From JAWXCM01 sp034408745 (GTDB lineage: Bacteria > Acidobacteriota > Terriglobia > Bryobacterales > Bryobacteraceae): a stretch of DNA of 35,200 nucleotides. The position numbers and the translations under genes are program-made. The DNA lies in assembly GCA_034408745.1 (NCBI GenBank), contig JAWXCM010000386.1, positions 1-35,200 of the forward strand. Reading direction: 5' to 3'. The notes below the pieces were generated by a model. That model saw nothing but the letters and a program-made list of their open reading frames with translations. It did not search any database and had not been told where the DNA came from. This document shows, piece by piece, positions 15,595 through 23,341 of the stretch (position 1 is its first letter; every line of letters starts with the position of its first letter).

Positions 15595-16515
15595 ATGCCT
15601 ATGAATCAGAAAAAAAGACGCGCCCTCGGATTTGATTTGCGCCAGCTGAGTTACTTCTGCGCGGTGGCACGGGCGGGAAGTTTCACGAAGGCGGCCGAAG
15701 AACTGGGGATCTCCCAGCCCTCACTTTCTGAACAGATTGCAAGGCTGGAGCAGGGACTCGGAGCATCGCTGTTTGAGAGGCTGAACCGTCGCGTGGAGCT
15801 GACGCCGCCGGGCGAAGCGATTCTCGGTAAGGTGCGGGCACTGCTTGAGGACGCAGCGGCAATACCGGAACATTTTGAGAGGGTTCGGGAAGGGGTGCGC
15901 GGTCCGTTGCGCGTGGGAGCGATTCCCACAATTCTGCCCTACTTTCTGGCGCCGCTTCTGAAGGGTTTTACCGAGCGCTGCCGGGAGGTCGATCTGCATG
16001 TTCGGGAGGGTAAGAAAGCGGAGCTGGTGGAACAGGTGCTTGGGGGGATGCTCGACATTGCGGTGCTAAGCCTCCCGGCGGAGGGCGCCGGACTTGTGGG
16101 CAGGGTATTGTTCCGCGACCCCCTTTATCTGGCGGTTCCGGAGGGCCATCCGCTGGCGCTGAGTGACAAGGTAAATCTTCGCCGGGCGTCCGAAGAACGG
16201 CTGCTGATTCTGAAGGACGGTCACTGTCTGAGGGACGAGACGCTCGCGGTGTGCGCCCGCGCAAAGACCCGTTTCGCGGGACAGTTTGAGGCGGATCAGC
16301 TCCTGACGATTTTTGAATTAATCCGGGCCGGATTTGGCGTGAGTATCGTACCGGATATGGCGCGGGGTTTGAGCGAGGGCTGCCGGCTCATCGAGATCGA
16401 ACCGAAGGCCAGCCGCAAGGTGGGATACATCCGCCTGCAACTCCGATATCTGCCGAAAGCTATAGAAGCATTCACGGAGTATTTAAAAGAGGCGGCGGAG
16501 AAGCGGAGCCGGTAA
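15595..16515 (+). CDS. oxyR: OxyR-like LysR-family peroxide sensor
   Basis: A 306-residue LysR-type regulator. The N-terminal winged helix-turn-helix is clear (DLRQLSYFCAVARAGSFTKAAEELGISQPSLSEQIARLEQGLGASLFERL, about 14-63), and the C-terminal half is the effector domain. The decisive feature is DGHCLRDETLAVC: Cys211 and Cys220 stand in the same motif and with the same 9-residue spacing as the redox-active pair of E. coli OxyR (199 and 208), whose disulfide switches the regulator on under hydrogen peroxide. The gene is divergent from katG, the classic OxyR target, with a palindromic candidate site between them. Two starts are possible, ATG 15595 or 15601. Peroxide sensing is a strong inference, not shown. 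Confidence 0.88.
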   Translation: MPMNQKKRRALGFDLRQLSYFCAVARAGSFTKAAEELGISQPSLSEQIARLEQGLGASLFERLNRRVELTPPGEAILGKVRALLEDAAAIPEHFERVREGVRGPLRVGAIPTILPYFLAPLLKGFTERCREVDLHVREGKKAELVEQVLGGMLDIAVLSLPAEGAGLVGRVLFRDPLYLAVPEGHPLALSDKVNLRRASEERLLILKDGHCLRDETLAVCARAKTRFAGQFEADQLLTIFELIRAGFGVSIVPDMARGLSEGCRLIEIEPKASRKVGYIRLQLRYLPKAIEAFTEYLKEAAEKRSR

Positions 16516-17042
16516 GTGCGTTCCGCTGTGAGCTTAATAAGTCAGTTACCGCCGAAAAGGGCGGGTTCCCACTTCCTCTTCGTCCAGTGGCGAGAGAAAG
16601 CTCGCGGGCACCTGGGCCGCGCGATAAACGGATCACCAGGGCCACGCATATCCACGCCGCCGCGGCGCATCCAGAGCAGGTTTGCGACACCAGACAGTAC
16701 CAGATAAACGGTCGCGGCGATCCCGGTTAACCGGCCTGCGCGGTCGGCAGTTCGCTCATGGCCATGGCTAAGAAAGAAGTGTTTCCGAGCGTAGCATGAC
16801 TGCCGTGGCCCTTCACCGGCCAGAAGGCTGCGGAGTTCTTTTCGACGTACCGATCGGGTCCTGCCCGGAGCCAGTGATATACACTGTTGCCGGAATGGGA
16901 AGCTCAGCAGGAGGCGTTGAGACACATGGCCGCCGAGGTTCGCGACCAGCCCTCCGACCGGGTTTCCTCTTCGCAGACCAATACTCGTTGCAACGATTTT
17001 CGTTTTAGTTCATCCAAGCCAGACAGAATGGAACCGAATCCT
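16516..17042. other. About 500 bp without a convincing gene
   Basis: Both strands have only short frames. The longest, minus 16542-16925, would give 127 residues with one hydrophobic stretch (LTGIAATVYLVLSGVANLLW) but an Arg-rich, low-complexity remainder and no recognisable family or ribosome-binding site. It may be a decayed membrane gene. The upstream extension of the YceI frame through 16887-17042 lacks homology. Confidence 0.4.
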
Positions 17043-17603
17043 ATGACCGTCACATCGCAGACTCCCGAGACTACCGCCTCCACCTGGAACCTCGACCCCG
17101 CGCACTCTGCCGCCGAGTTTAAGGTCAGACACATGATGATCTCCAACGTGAAGGGCCAGTTCACCGGTCTGGCCGGCGTCCTTACCCTTGACGAGAGCGA
17201 CATCGCCAAATCCAGCGTCGAAGCCACCATTGACGCCTCTACCGTCAGCACCCACGAGGCCCAGCGCGATGGCCACCTGAAGAGCCCGGACTTCTTCAAC
17301 ATCGAACTCTACCCCACCCTCAAGTTCCATTCGAAGCAGGTGACGCGCACCGGCGTTGACGAACTCGATGTAACCGGCGATCTGACGATCAATGCCATCT
17401 CCCGCGAAGTCGTCTTCAAAGTAGAAGGCCCGAGCCCTGTCGCGAAGGACCCCTGGGGAAACACCCGAATCGGCATGTCTGCGCATACGAAGATCAACCG
17501 AAAGGATTACGGACTCCACTGGAACGCAGTCCTCGAAGCGGGCGGCATTCTCGTCGGAGAGGACATCACCATCACGCTGGATCTTCAGTTCATCAAAGCC
17601 TGA
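17043..17603 (+). CDS. YceI-family periplasmic/lipid-binding protein
   Basis: The 186-residue product is a standard YceI lipocalin-like barrel: STWNLDPAHSAAEFKVRHMMISNVKGQFTGLAGVLTLDE at the N-terminus, the SSVEATIDASTVST strand, the DGHLKSPDFFNIELYPTLKFHS motif and the closing GEDITITLDLQFIKA. YceI proteins bind polyisoprenoid-type lipids; members occur with or without signal peptides, and none is visible here, so a cytoplasmic location is likely. I prefer ATG 17043 as start because the domain begins almost at once; ATG 17028 is in frame and also possible. It lies 48 bp upstream of the pirin gene on the same strand; YceI and pirin genes are often neighbours, which suggests co-expression, perhaps as part of a stress response. 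Confidence 0.9.
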   Translation: MTVTSQTPETTASTWNLDPAHSAAEFKVRHMMISNVKGQFTGLAGVLTLDESDIAKSSVEATIDASTVSTHEAQRDGHLKSPDFFNIELYPTLKFHSKQVTRTGVDELDVTGDLTINAISREVVFKVEGPSPVAKDPWGNTRIGMSAHTKINRKDYGLHWNAVLEAGGILVGEDITITLDLQFIKA

Positions 17604-17651
17604 AGTATTTCCGACGCACCGATGCTTCAAAGGATGCACTGAGGAAGAACT

Positions 17652-18557
17652 ATGTCCCTACGCCCTGTCAGAGAAGTAATTCGAGCCAAACCCACCACCG
17701 AAGGCGCAGGAGTCAAACTGCAGCGAGCCTTCGGCTTCGGAAATACGAAGGAGTTCGACCCCTTCCTGCTCTTCGACGATTTCCGCAATGAAAATCCGAA
17801 GGACTACCTTGCCGGATTTCCATGGCACCCCCACCGTGGAATCGAGACCATTACCTACGTGCTTGCAGGCACGGTCGAACACGGCGACAGCCTCGGCAAC
17901 CGCGGCGAGATGACCGCCGGTGACGTCCAGTGGATGACCGCCGGCAGCGGCATCCTCCATCAGGAGATGCCTCGCGGCGATGCAAAGGGCCGTATGCACG
18001 GCTTCCAGCTCTGGGCCAATCTTCCGGCGTCGAAGAAGATGACGGACCCTCGATATCAGGACATCCCCTCCGCCGCCATCCCGGAAGTCACCGAGGACGA
18101 CGGCACCCGCGCCCGCGTCATCTGTGGCGAGTTCTGGGGCAAAAAGGGTCCGGTTGAGGGCGTGGCCGCCGACCCGAACTATCTCGACATCTCCGTGCCT
18201 CCAGGCAAAACAAAGCGCCTCAAGGTGGAGACCACCCGTAACGCCTTCGCGTATGTGTTCGCCGGAGCAGGCACTTTCCGCGACTCCTCCACGCCCCGCG
18301 CTGTGCTCACAGAGCAGGCCGCGAAGCCTGAAGCAGCACCGGTCTACGATGCCGGCAATCATTCACTGATCCTCTTCGACCGGGGTGATGAGATTGTAGT
18401 CCACGCCGGTCCGGAAGGCATTCGTTTCCTGCTGGTCTCCGGCAAGCCGCTCGAAGAGCCCGTCGCCTGGTACGGACCCATCGTCATGAACACGCAGGAG
18501 GAGTTGCGGCAGGCTGTCCGCGAGTTGAACGACGGCACGTTTATCCGTCACCAGTAG
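17652..18557 (+). CDS. Pirin-family protein (bicupin)
   Basis: A 301-residue pirin. The N-terminal cupin has the metal-binding set in FPWHPHRGIETITYVLAG (the HxH pair) and SGILHQEMP (His and Glu), and the Pirin_C cupin follows (VPPGKTKRLKVETTRNAFAYVFAGAG ... PLEEPVAWYGPIVMNTQEE). Bacterial pirins such as YhhW are iron-binding proteins; some act as quercetin dioxygenases and others modulate enzymes, and the sequence cannot decide between them. The AGGAAG 5 nt before the ATG is a good ribosome-binding site. The stop codon is followed, almost without spacer, by the truncated end of a TonB-dependent receptor gene, which marks a rearrangement boundary. Confidence 0.93.
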   Translation: MSLRPVREVIRAKPTTEGAGVKLQRAFGFGNTKEFDPFLLFDDFRNENPKDYLAGFPWHPHRGIETITYVLAGTVEHGDSLGNRGEMTAGDVQWMTAGSGILHQEMPRGDAKGRMHGFQLWANLPASKKMTDPRYQDIPSAAIPEVTEDDGTRARVICGEFWGKKGPVEGVAADPNYLDISVPPGKTKRLKVETTRNAFAYVFAGAGTFRDSSTPRAVLTEQAAKPEAAPVYDAGNHSLILFDRGDEIVVHAGPEGIRFLLVSGKPLEEPVAWYGPIVMNTQEELRQAVRELNDGTFIRHQ

Positions 18558-18560
18558 TAA

Positions 18561-19463
18561 CCCGATTATCCAGGCACCATCCCGGCCCGGAGCCACCGCC
18601 CGGGGCCACAGCGCTTTCTGGGCGGCAGGATTTTAGAAGATTCCCGGCCCGACGCCAACGCCAACTACAACTCCCTGCAGGTCAGCGTCAACCGCCGTAT
18701 GACCAGCGGCTTCTTCTTTGACCTCGCCTACACATGGAGCCGAGCCCTCACCACCGCCAGCGGCGACGGCGACTTCTCCCGCATCGATAACAACAACCGG
18801 AAGGCCTGCTACGGTCTCGCCGACTTCCACCGGAAACACAACATGGCTCTGAATTTCATCTGTGAAATCCCCACCTTGTTCCGCAACAACACCATCGGCA
18901 AGGCTGTGCTCGGAGGGTGGCAGCTCTCTGGTATCAGTCAGATCCAGTCCGGACAGCCCGACAACATCGGCTTCAGCATTCCCGGCACCAACAACCAGCA
19001 ACTCACCGGTTCCTTCACGGAAGGCGCTCGTGTGTCGCTGGTCGGCGACCCGACCAAAGGCGTAGCCGGCGGCCCGTACTTCAACATCAATCCCGATGCG
19101 TTCCGGCCGCCGCAGGTCGGCTCCATCGGCCTTGACGCCCCGAACCGCTACTTCATTAAGCCCGGCATCAACAACTGGAACCCCTCCCTGCAGAAGGCGT
19201 TCTCCATCAAGGAAAAGGCCAGCCTCCAGTTCCGTGCCGACACCTTCAACGTGTTCAACCACACGCAGTTCTCCGACTACGGCCGGACCATCAACTTCAG
19301 TGGTCTGACCAACGCAACCGTAACCAACCTGCCCCGCTACGACTCGGCCACTGCCCGTTGGATCAACCCCAACGGCTTCGGCGCAGTCACTGCGGCCCGC
19401 GACCCCCGCAGCATGCAGATCTTGATGCGTCTGCAATTCCAGGTCGCGCTGTCTGCAAAAACA
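18561..19463 (+). pseudogene. 3' fragment of a TonB-dependent receptor (Oar-like)
   Basis: Immediately after the pirin stop, one frame reads PDYPGTIPARSH..., then ILEDSRPDANANYNSLQVSVNRRM, SGFFFDLAYTWSRALTTASGDGDF, GGWQLSGISQIQSGQP, NWNPSLQKAFSIKEKASLQFRADTFNVFNHTQFSDYG and DPRSMQILMRLQF, which are the final barrel strands of acidobacterial Oar-like receptors. Roughly 295 codons remain; the signal, plug and most of the barrel (about 700-900 codons) are missing. The usual stop after the terminal LQF is also gone, and the frame runs on through a terminator into the antisense of miaE. An ATG at 18699 cannot rescue it because there is no signal peptide. This fragment is unrelated in position to the intact barrel gene at the left of the window. 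Confidence 0.8.
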
Positions 19464-19464
19464 G

Positions 19465-19494
19465 AAAGCCCGGCGAGCGATCGCCGGGCTTTTC
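19465..19494. terminator. Bidirectional rho-independent terminator
   Basis: A 12-bp stem, AAAGCCCGGCGA (19465-19476) with TCGCCGGGCTTT (19481-19492), encloses the tetraloop GCGA. T-rich runs follow on both strands (TTTTCT on plus; CTTTCTGTTTTT on minus). It lies 17 nt from the stop of miaE and just after the receptor fragment, so it ends both. Confidence 0.8.
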
Positions 19495-19511
19495 TATGGT
19501 CGAAACCAATT

Positions 19512-20129
19512 TCAGAGCGCCTTCACCTCAACCCCCGAGTGAATCCGAGGCCCCGGAGCCTGAGCCGCCAAAACCTGAGCCTCCACAGCCAGCATCTCCT
19601 GCCAGCGGGCGTCCACAATCTCCCGGTCCTGGATCCGCTGTGCCAGCCGCAAAAACACCTTATAGTGCCCCATCTCCGACTGGTACAGAGCCTTATAGAA
19701 GGTAGCCAGCTCCGCATCCACCTCAGCCGCAGCCTCAGCCAGCACCGCGAACCGCTCGCACGACCGCAGTTCAATCAGAGCAGAGACAAACAACCGGTCG
19801 ATCGTCTCCGCCGCCTCGCCCTTCCGCACCAACAGCCGCAGCCCGTTCGCATAAGGATTCTTGTGCTGACGCGCCAGCCGGCCGCCGCGAGCCATCAGCA
19901 TCCGCGTCACCTGAGCCAGATGAGCCGCCTCATCCCGAGCCACCGCCGTCATCGTCTCCACCCAGCCCGGAACCCACTCGGTGGGCCATCGGGTCATCAT
20001 GTCCATGGCGTTGTTCGCGGCCTTCTTCTCCAAGAAGGCGTGGTCGATCAGAAGCGCAATCGGGTCAGTGAGAACACTGTGCCCCCACTCCGCCGGAGTT
20101 CGCGAATGCAGAGGCAATTCTTCGGTCAC
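19512..20129 (-). CDS. miaE: tRNA-(ms2io6A)-hydroxylase MiaE
   Basis: The 205-residue product is a ferritin-like di-iron protein of the MiaE family. Metal ligands are in place: E34 (DHAFLEKKAANNAM), E67 and H70 (ARDEAAHLAQV), E120 (ALIELRSCERF) and E152/H155 (YQSEMGHYKVF). The NPYANGLR and ALIELRSCERFAVLAEA segments are diagnostic. MiaE hydroxylates the isopentenyl group of 2-methylthio-N6-isopentenyladenosine at position 37 of certain tRNAs, using oxygen. The start is GTG at 20129, in a TAGACT-N6-GTG arrangement that suggests a leaderless mRNA; the GGAG between them is too close to act as ribosome-binding site. It stands alone between two unrelated units. Confidence 0.88.
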   Translation of the reverse strand: MTEELPLHSRTPAEWGHSVLTDPIALLIDHAFLEKKAANNAMDMMTRWPTEWVPGWVETMTAVARDEAAHLAQVTRMLMARGGRLARQHKNPYANGLRLLVRKGEAAETIDRLFVSALIELRSCERFAVLAEAAAEVDAELATFYKALYQSEMGHYKVFLRLAQRIQDREIVDARWQEMLAVEAQVLAAQAPGPRIHSGVEVKAL

Positions 20130-20135
20130 GACTCC

Positions 20136-20141
20136 AGTCTA
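20136..20141 (-). promoter_or_regulatory. Candidate -10 (TAGACT) for leaderless miaE
   Basis: TAGACT on the minus strand is followed by GGAGTC and then the GTG start of miaE, so the expected transcription start falls on the start codon. No good -35 was seen at 16-18 bp. Confidence 0.4.
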
Positions 20142-20151
20142 TCCAACCCCC

Positions 20152-22851
20152 TCATTCGAGGACGGTTGCCGCAAACTCCGGCGAATCCACCAGTCGGGCA
20201 ATTGCTGTGCTGAGCAAACCCTGGGAGATCAGGCTGGCCGCGCCATCCAGGTCGAATTGAGAGCCCTCCCGGCCCAGAATGCCCGCATAAAGCAGGAACC
20301 CCAGCAACCGTGGACCCGCGCCCAGACGAAACTCCGGCGAACTCAGGAAGTTACTGGCCAGTTGAGCCCGCGACTGCCCCGCCGTCAGGTTCGCCGCGTG
20401 TCCGATGACCTCTGCCTCACTCGGTGTCCTGAGCAGGATATTGGCGTACAGCAACCGCACGAAGTCCCCGTTGTTTGGCAGCCCGAACCGCAGAGCATAT
20501 TCCTGCGAAGTCAGGAAGTTGCTTACCAGTTGCGGAGCGCTGGCAATACCTGTGATGAGCGCATCTCGCTGGAAAGCAAACCCGTTATACTCCGCATCCC
20601 GCGCCAGCAGTCCGACGTACAGGCCGGCAATGTAGCGGCTTTTCAAATCGAACTCGTCAGAATTGAGAAAGCGCATCAAGAATTCCCGTTCGCCTGTCGA
20701 CCGCGCCACTGCCGCCTGTGTCGCGATTTCCGTCTCGTTCGGAAGCCGTCCAAAGAAGTTGTGGTAAACCAGTTGAACCAGCCGCTCTGCCGCCGGCCGG
20801 CTGTTCCCCGCCTGCGGAATAATCCCCGACCACGTCCCCACAGCCACCGGTATTTGCCGGGACCTCGAACTGAAATTCGGCCGAATCGTTACTGGCAACG
20901 GCCCAGGTCCGGTAAATGTAATGGCAGCAGGCGACGCCATACGGGTGTTCGATACCGCTGACCACTTACACCCTGCCCCGGTCTGAATCATCAGTGTCCG
21001 AACCGCTCCAGTGGCCGGAGCTGTCGACAAATCTCCTGAAGCCAGCGCAGTGGAGCAGCCCGGATCGGCTGAAGCCTGCTGGACTTGAAACCAGGCGTAG
21101 CTGGACGGCGGAAAAACGAAAGTCGAGCGGGAGTAGGGCTGAGTATTCGCAGCCAACTCAAAAGCGGTTCCGCTTCCAGCCAGACCAACCCACGGGGGAG
21201 CGGCCATCGGGCCCGGGGCCCAGACGGGGCATCCCGAATCGTTCAGCAGCGGAAGCGGGTAAGTCCCGCCCGCTGCCGACGCAGCCACATTCCCGAAAGG
21301 CGAAGTCGAGCAAGTCACGCCGGCGGACTGGCTGACGAAGACGTTATTCGTGCGGTCAGTCTCGCTGATCTGCTGTGCGGGATCGACAGTAACCGTAACC
21401 GTCGCGCCTCGACTTGGTGCAACCTGCGCGGAAAAGGCAGAGGGCCGGTAGCGCGCCGTCACCAACCGATACTCTCCTGGCCCGAGCCCGTCCACTGATC
21501 CGTTGTACGTGCCGTACTCCTCGGTTCCCCCTGACCCAGTCGTAGAAGTGACGCGCAAGCTGTACCCGAAGGGACCGGAAGACAAAGAGCCTCGATTCAC
21601 CAGCCCAACCTTCGGTTCGAAGGCAAGCCCTGGCACACTGCCAACAAACGACACGCTCGTTGGAATCAGATCGATTCCAGCCGTGCACGGACTCAGCGGA
21701 AGAAACGCCGCCGCACCGCCCGACGTGAACCGAGGCACCAGCGATGTAGTCGAGGACGGACCCAGCATCGCTTCCATCTTCGGTAAATTCGCCGCAGCCA
21801 ATCCGTTCGGATACGCAGCCACAACACCAAACAGGTAGCTTTCATTGCTGTGGGGGTTACTGCCAGTTACTTCCCATTCTGCGCTGAGAGACGAGGAGTC
21901 CACCGGCGCGATGCCGTAGGATTTGCCGTTCCACGTTGCGCTGGTAGTTGGCGCAACTGGCGTTCCGTCACCGGTCACCAGCCGGAGCCAGCCCACCTGA
22001 CCTGTCGTGCTCGCCTCCACCGGTCCGGTCGTGACGTACAGCTTCATGCCCGCGGGGATACTCCTGAATTCCAGTCTGAGGCGTGTGCCGGAGTCCGCCA
22101 GCCCAAGCCTGTTCAGTCCGTTTGTAGCGGGAAGGGAAGTGTTGTAGTACCCTGATTCGCTGTCGCGCGTAATCCCTGGCACGGGAAAGCCGTCTGCTCT
22201 TGGGCGAAACACATTCGGCCGGTTGAACTCCCCAATTCGAACAGAAAAGTCGACAACTCCGCCACTCGCCGCGGAATTTGCCAGCAGCGCCTGGTTATGC
22301 GCTGCACAGGTTCCCGATGGAACACCGGAACTGGGCAGAACCGTATCCCAGGAATGGCCGGAACTGACCTCCCCCAGCGACACCACCGGAAAGTCGACCG
22401 ATATGCCGTTTGTCGCCGAAAAAGTGGCACTGACCTCAGTGGATGATCCTGCCGGCATCGTCGACGGATTCACGCGGATATTCGTAAATCGGAGCAGTCT
22501 CTCCCCCGGGCTGCCGCGGCCAGGCAACATTACATTGGGAAAGCGAATTTCTCTCGCGGAAGCCACACTCGCATCCGCCTGAATCAACTGGTCATCGACA
22601 ATCAGCAGAGCCGCCGGGCCCGGACTCATGCGGCTTGTCACGTCCGCATTCATCGTGAGCGTAATATTCGTAGAAAGATTGGAGGCCGAGCCGGCGCAGC
22701 GAAGAAGCAGATCGGAGGTGAGTTCCGTAACTCCAGTGGAACGAAGGCTCGAAGGATTGCCCTGAACAATGCAGGTCCAGGTCTGCGCCAAAGCAGCAGA
22801 CGCTGCCGCGCAGAGAAAAGAAAAAACCAGCCCGACAAATCGAATCGTCAT
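20152..22851 (-). CDS. Large secreted protein with CARDB-like and C-terminal DUF4214 domains
   Basis: An 899-residue exported protein. Residues 1-22 are a signal peptide ending ALAQ. An N-terminal beta-rich region starts with TWTCIVQGNPSSLRSTGVTELTSDLLLRC and includes TLTMNADVTSRMSPGPAALLIVDD. A CARDB-like adhesion module lies at about 395-505 (DLIPTSVSFVG ... VTVTVDPAQQISETDRTNNVFVS). The C-terminal ~200 residues carry DUF4214 repeats (RLVQLVYHNFFGRLPNETEI, FLNSDEFDLKSRYIAGLYVGLLARDAEYNGF, FVRLLYANILLRTPSEAEV). DUF4214 occurs in S-layer-like and other secreted proteins, so an extracellular surface role is likely. A GAGG sequence precedes the ATG. Immediately upstream lies a truncated paralog whose two ends match the two ends of this protein. 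Confidence 0.85.
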   Translation of the reverse strand: MTIRFVGLVFSFLCAAASAALAQTWTCIVQGNPSSLRSTGVTELTSDLLLRCAGSASNLSTNITLTMNADVTSRMSPGPAALLIVDDQLIQADASVASAREIRFPNVMLPGRGSPGERLLRFTNIRVNPSTMPAGSSTEVSATFSATNGISVDFPVVSLGEVSSGHSWDTVLPSSGVPSGTCAAHNQALLANSAASGGVVDFSVRIGEFNRPNVFRPRADGFPVPGITRDSESGYYNTSLPATNGLNRLGLADSGTRLRLEFRSIPAGMKLYVTTGPVEASTTGQVGWLRLVTGDGTPVAPTTSATWNGKSYGIAPVDSSSLSAEWEVTGSNPHSNESYLFGVVAAYPNGLAAANLPKMEAMLGPSSTTSLVPRFTSGGAAAFLPLSPCTAGIDLIPTSVSFVGSVPGLAFEPKVGLVNRGSLSSGPFGYSLRVTSTTGSGGTEEYGTYNGSVDGLGPGEYRLVTARYRPSAFSAQVAPSRGATVTVTVDPAQQISETDRTNNVFVSQSAGVTCSTSPFGNVAASAAGGTYPLPLLNDSGCPVWAPGPMAAPPWVGLAGSGTAFELAANTQPYSRSTFVFPPSSYAWFQVQQASADPGCSTALASGDLSTAPATGAVRTLMIQTGAGCKWSAVSNTRMASPAAITFTGPGPLPVTIRPNFSSRSRQIPVAVGTWSGIIPQAGNSRPAAERLVQLVYHNFFGRLPNETEIATQAAVARSTGEREFLMRFLNSDEFDLKSRYIAGLYVGLLARDAEYNGFAFQRDALITGIASAPQLVSNFLTSQEYALRFGLPNNGDFVRLLYANILLRTPSEAEVIGHAANLTAGQSRAQLASNFLSSPEFRLGAGPRLLGFLLYAGILGREGSQFDLDGAASLISQGLLSTAIARLVDSPEFAATVLE

Positions 22852-22863
22852 TTAACTCGCACC

Positions 22864-23325
22864 TCACTCCAGGACCGTAGCTGCGAACTCCGCCGAATCC
22901 ACCAGGCGAATCGTCGACGCATCCCCACGAATATTCGCGATTCGAAGCTGTCGCGAGTTCGCATCGGTGCTGGCAGGTAGCGCTACATTGGGAAAGCGAA
23001 TCTGCTTCGAAGTAGTGCCACTCCTATCCGCCTGAATCAAATTGACGCCCGGCACCCGCTCCAATGCCTCGTCAATAAGAAGAACTGCTTCCGGACTTGG
23101 GCTTGTTCGGCTTGTCACATCCGCATTAAGCGTGATCGTAATGTTGACCGTAACAGCTGGGACTGAACACGGGCACATTAAACCTATTTCGGGAATAAGC
23201 TCCGTGATGTCGGTTGGCCGCACACGGGCGTTACCTTCGTTTGTAGTGCAAACCCATTGCGCCAGCGCAGCAGGTGCGACGGCGCAGTACAACAACAGCG
23301 CCAGCCCCGGAATTCCGGACTATCG
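22864..23325 (-). pseudogene. Deletion remnant of a second CARDB/DUF4214 gene copy, start codon lost
   Basis: The open part (22864-23295, 143 codons) begins LLYCAVAPAALAQWVCTTNEG, the end of a signal peptide, then follows the N-terminus of the neighbouring 899-residue protein (LNADVTSRTSPSPEAVLLID, IQADRS, KQIRFPNVALP, RIANIR) to about residue 128. It then jumps straight to RLVDSAEFAATVLE and stop, which matches the last 14 residues of the neighbour (RLVDSPEFAATVLE). Some 750 codons are thus missing in frame. Upstream, the sequence aligning with the neighbour's ATG region (GTTAAATGACGATTCG there, GTTAAGCGATAGTCCG here) has no start codon and contains an in-frame TAG, leaving only TTG codons inside the signal peptide. 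The copy arose by tandem duplication and decay. Confidence 0.75.
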
Positions 23326-23341
23326 CTTAACCGTAATAAAC

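Noticed and set aside
16542..16925. 127-codon minus-strand frame with one hydrophobic stretch
   Set aside because: Rest of the frame is Arg-rich and unrecognised, with no ribosome-binding site; left as unassigned sequence.
19981..20961. 326-codon plus-strand frame opposite miaE and the DUF4214 gene
   Set aside because: Arg/Gln/Pro-rich with no family, and it spans two independent minus-strand genes.
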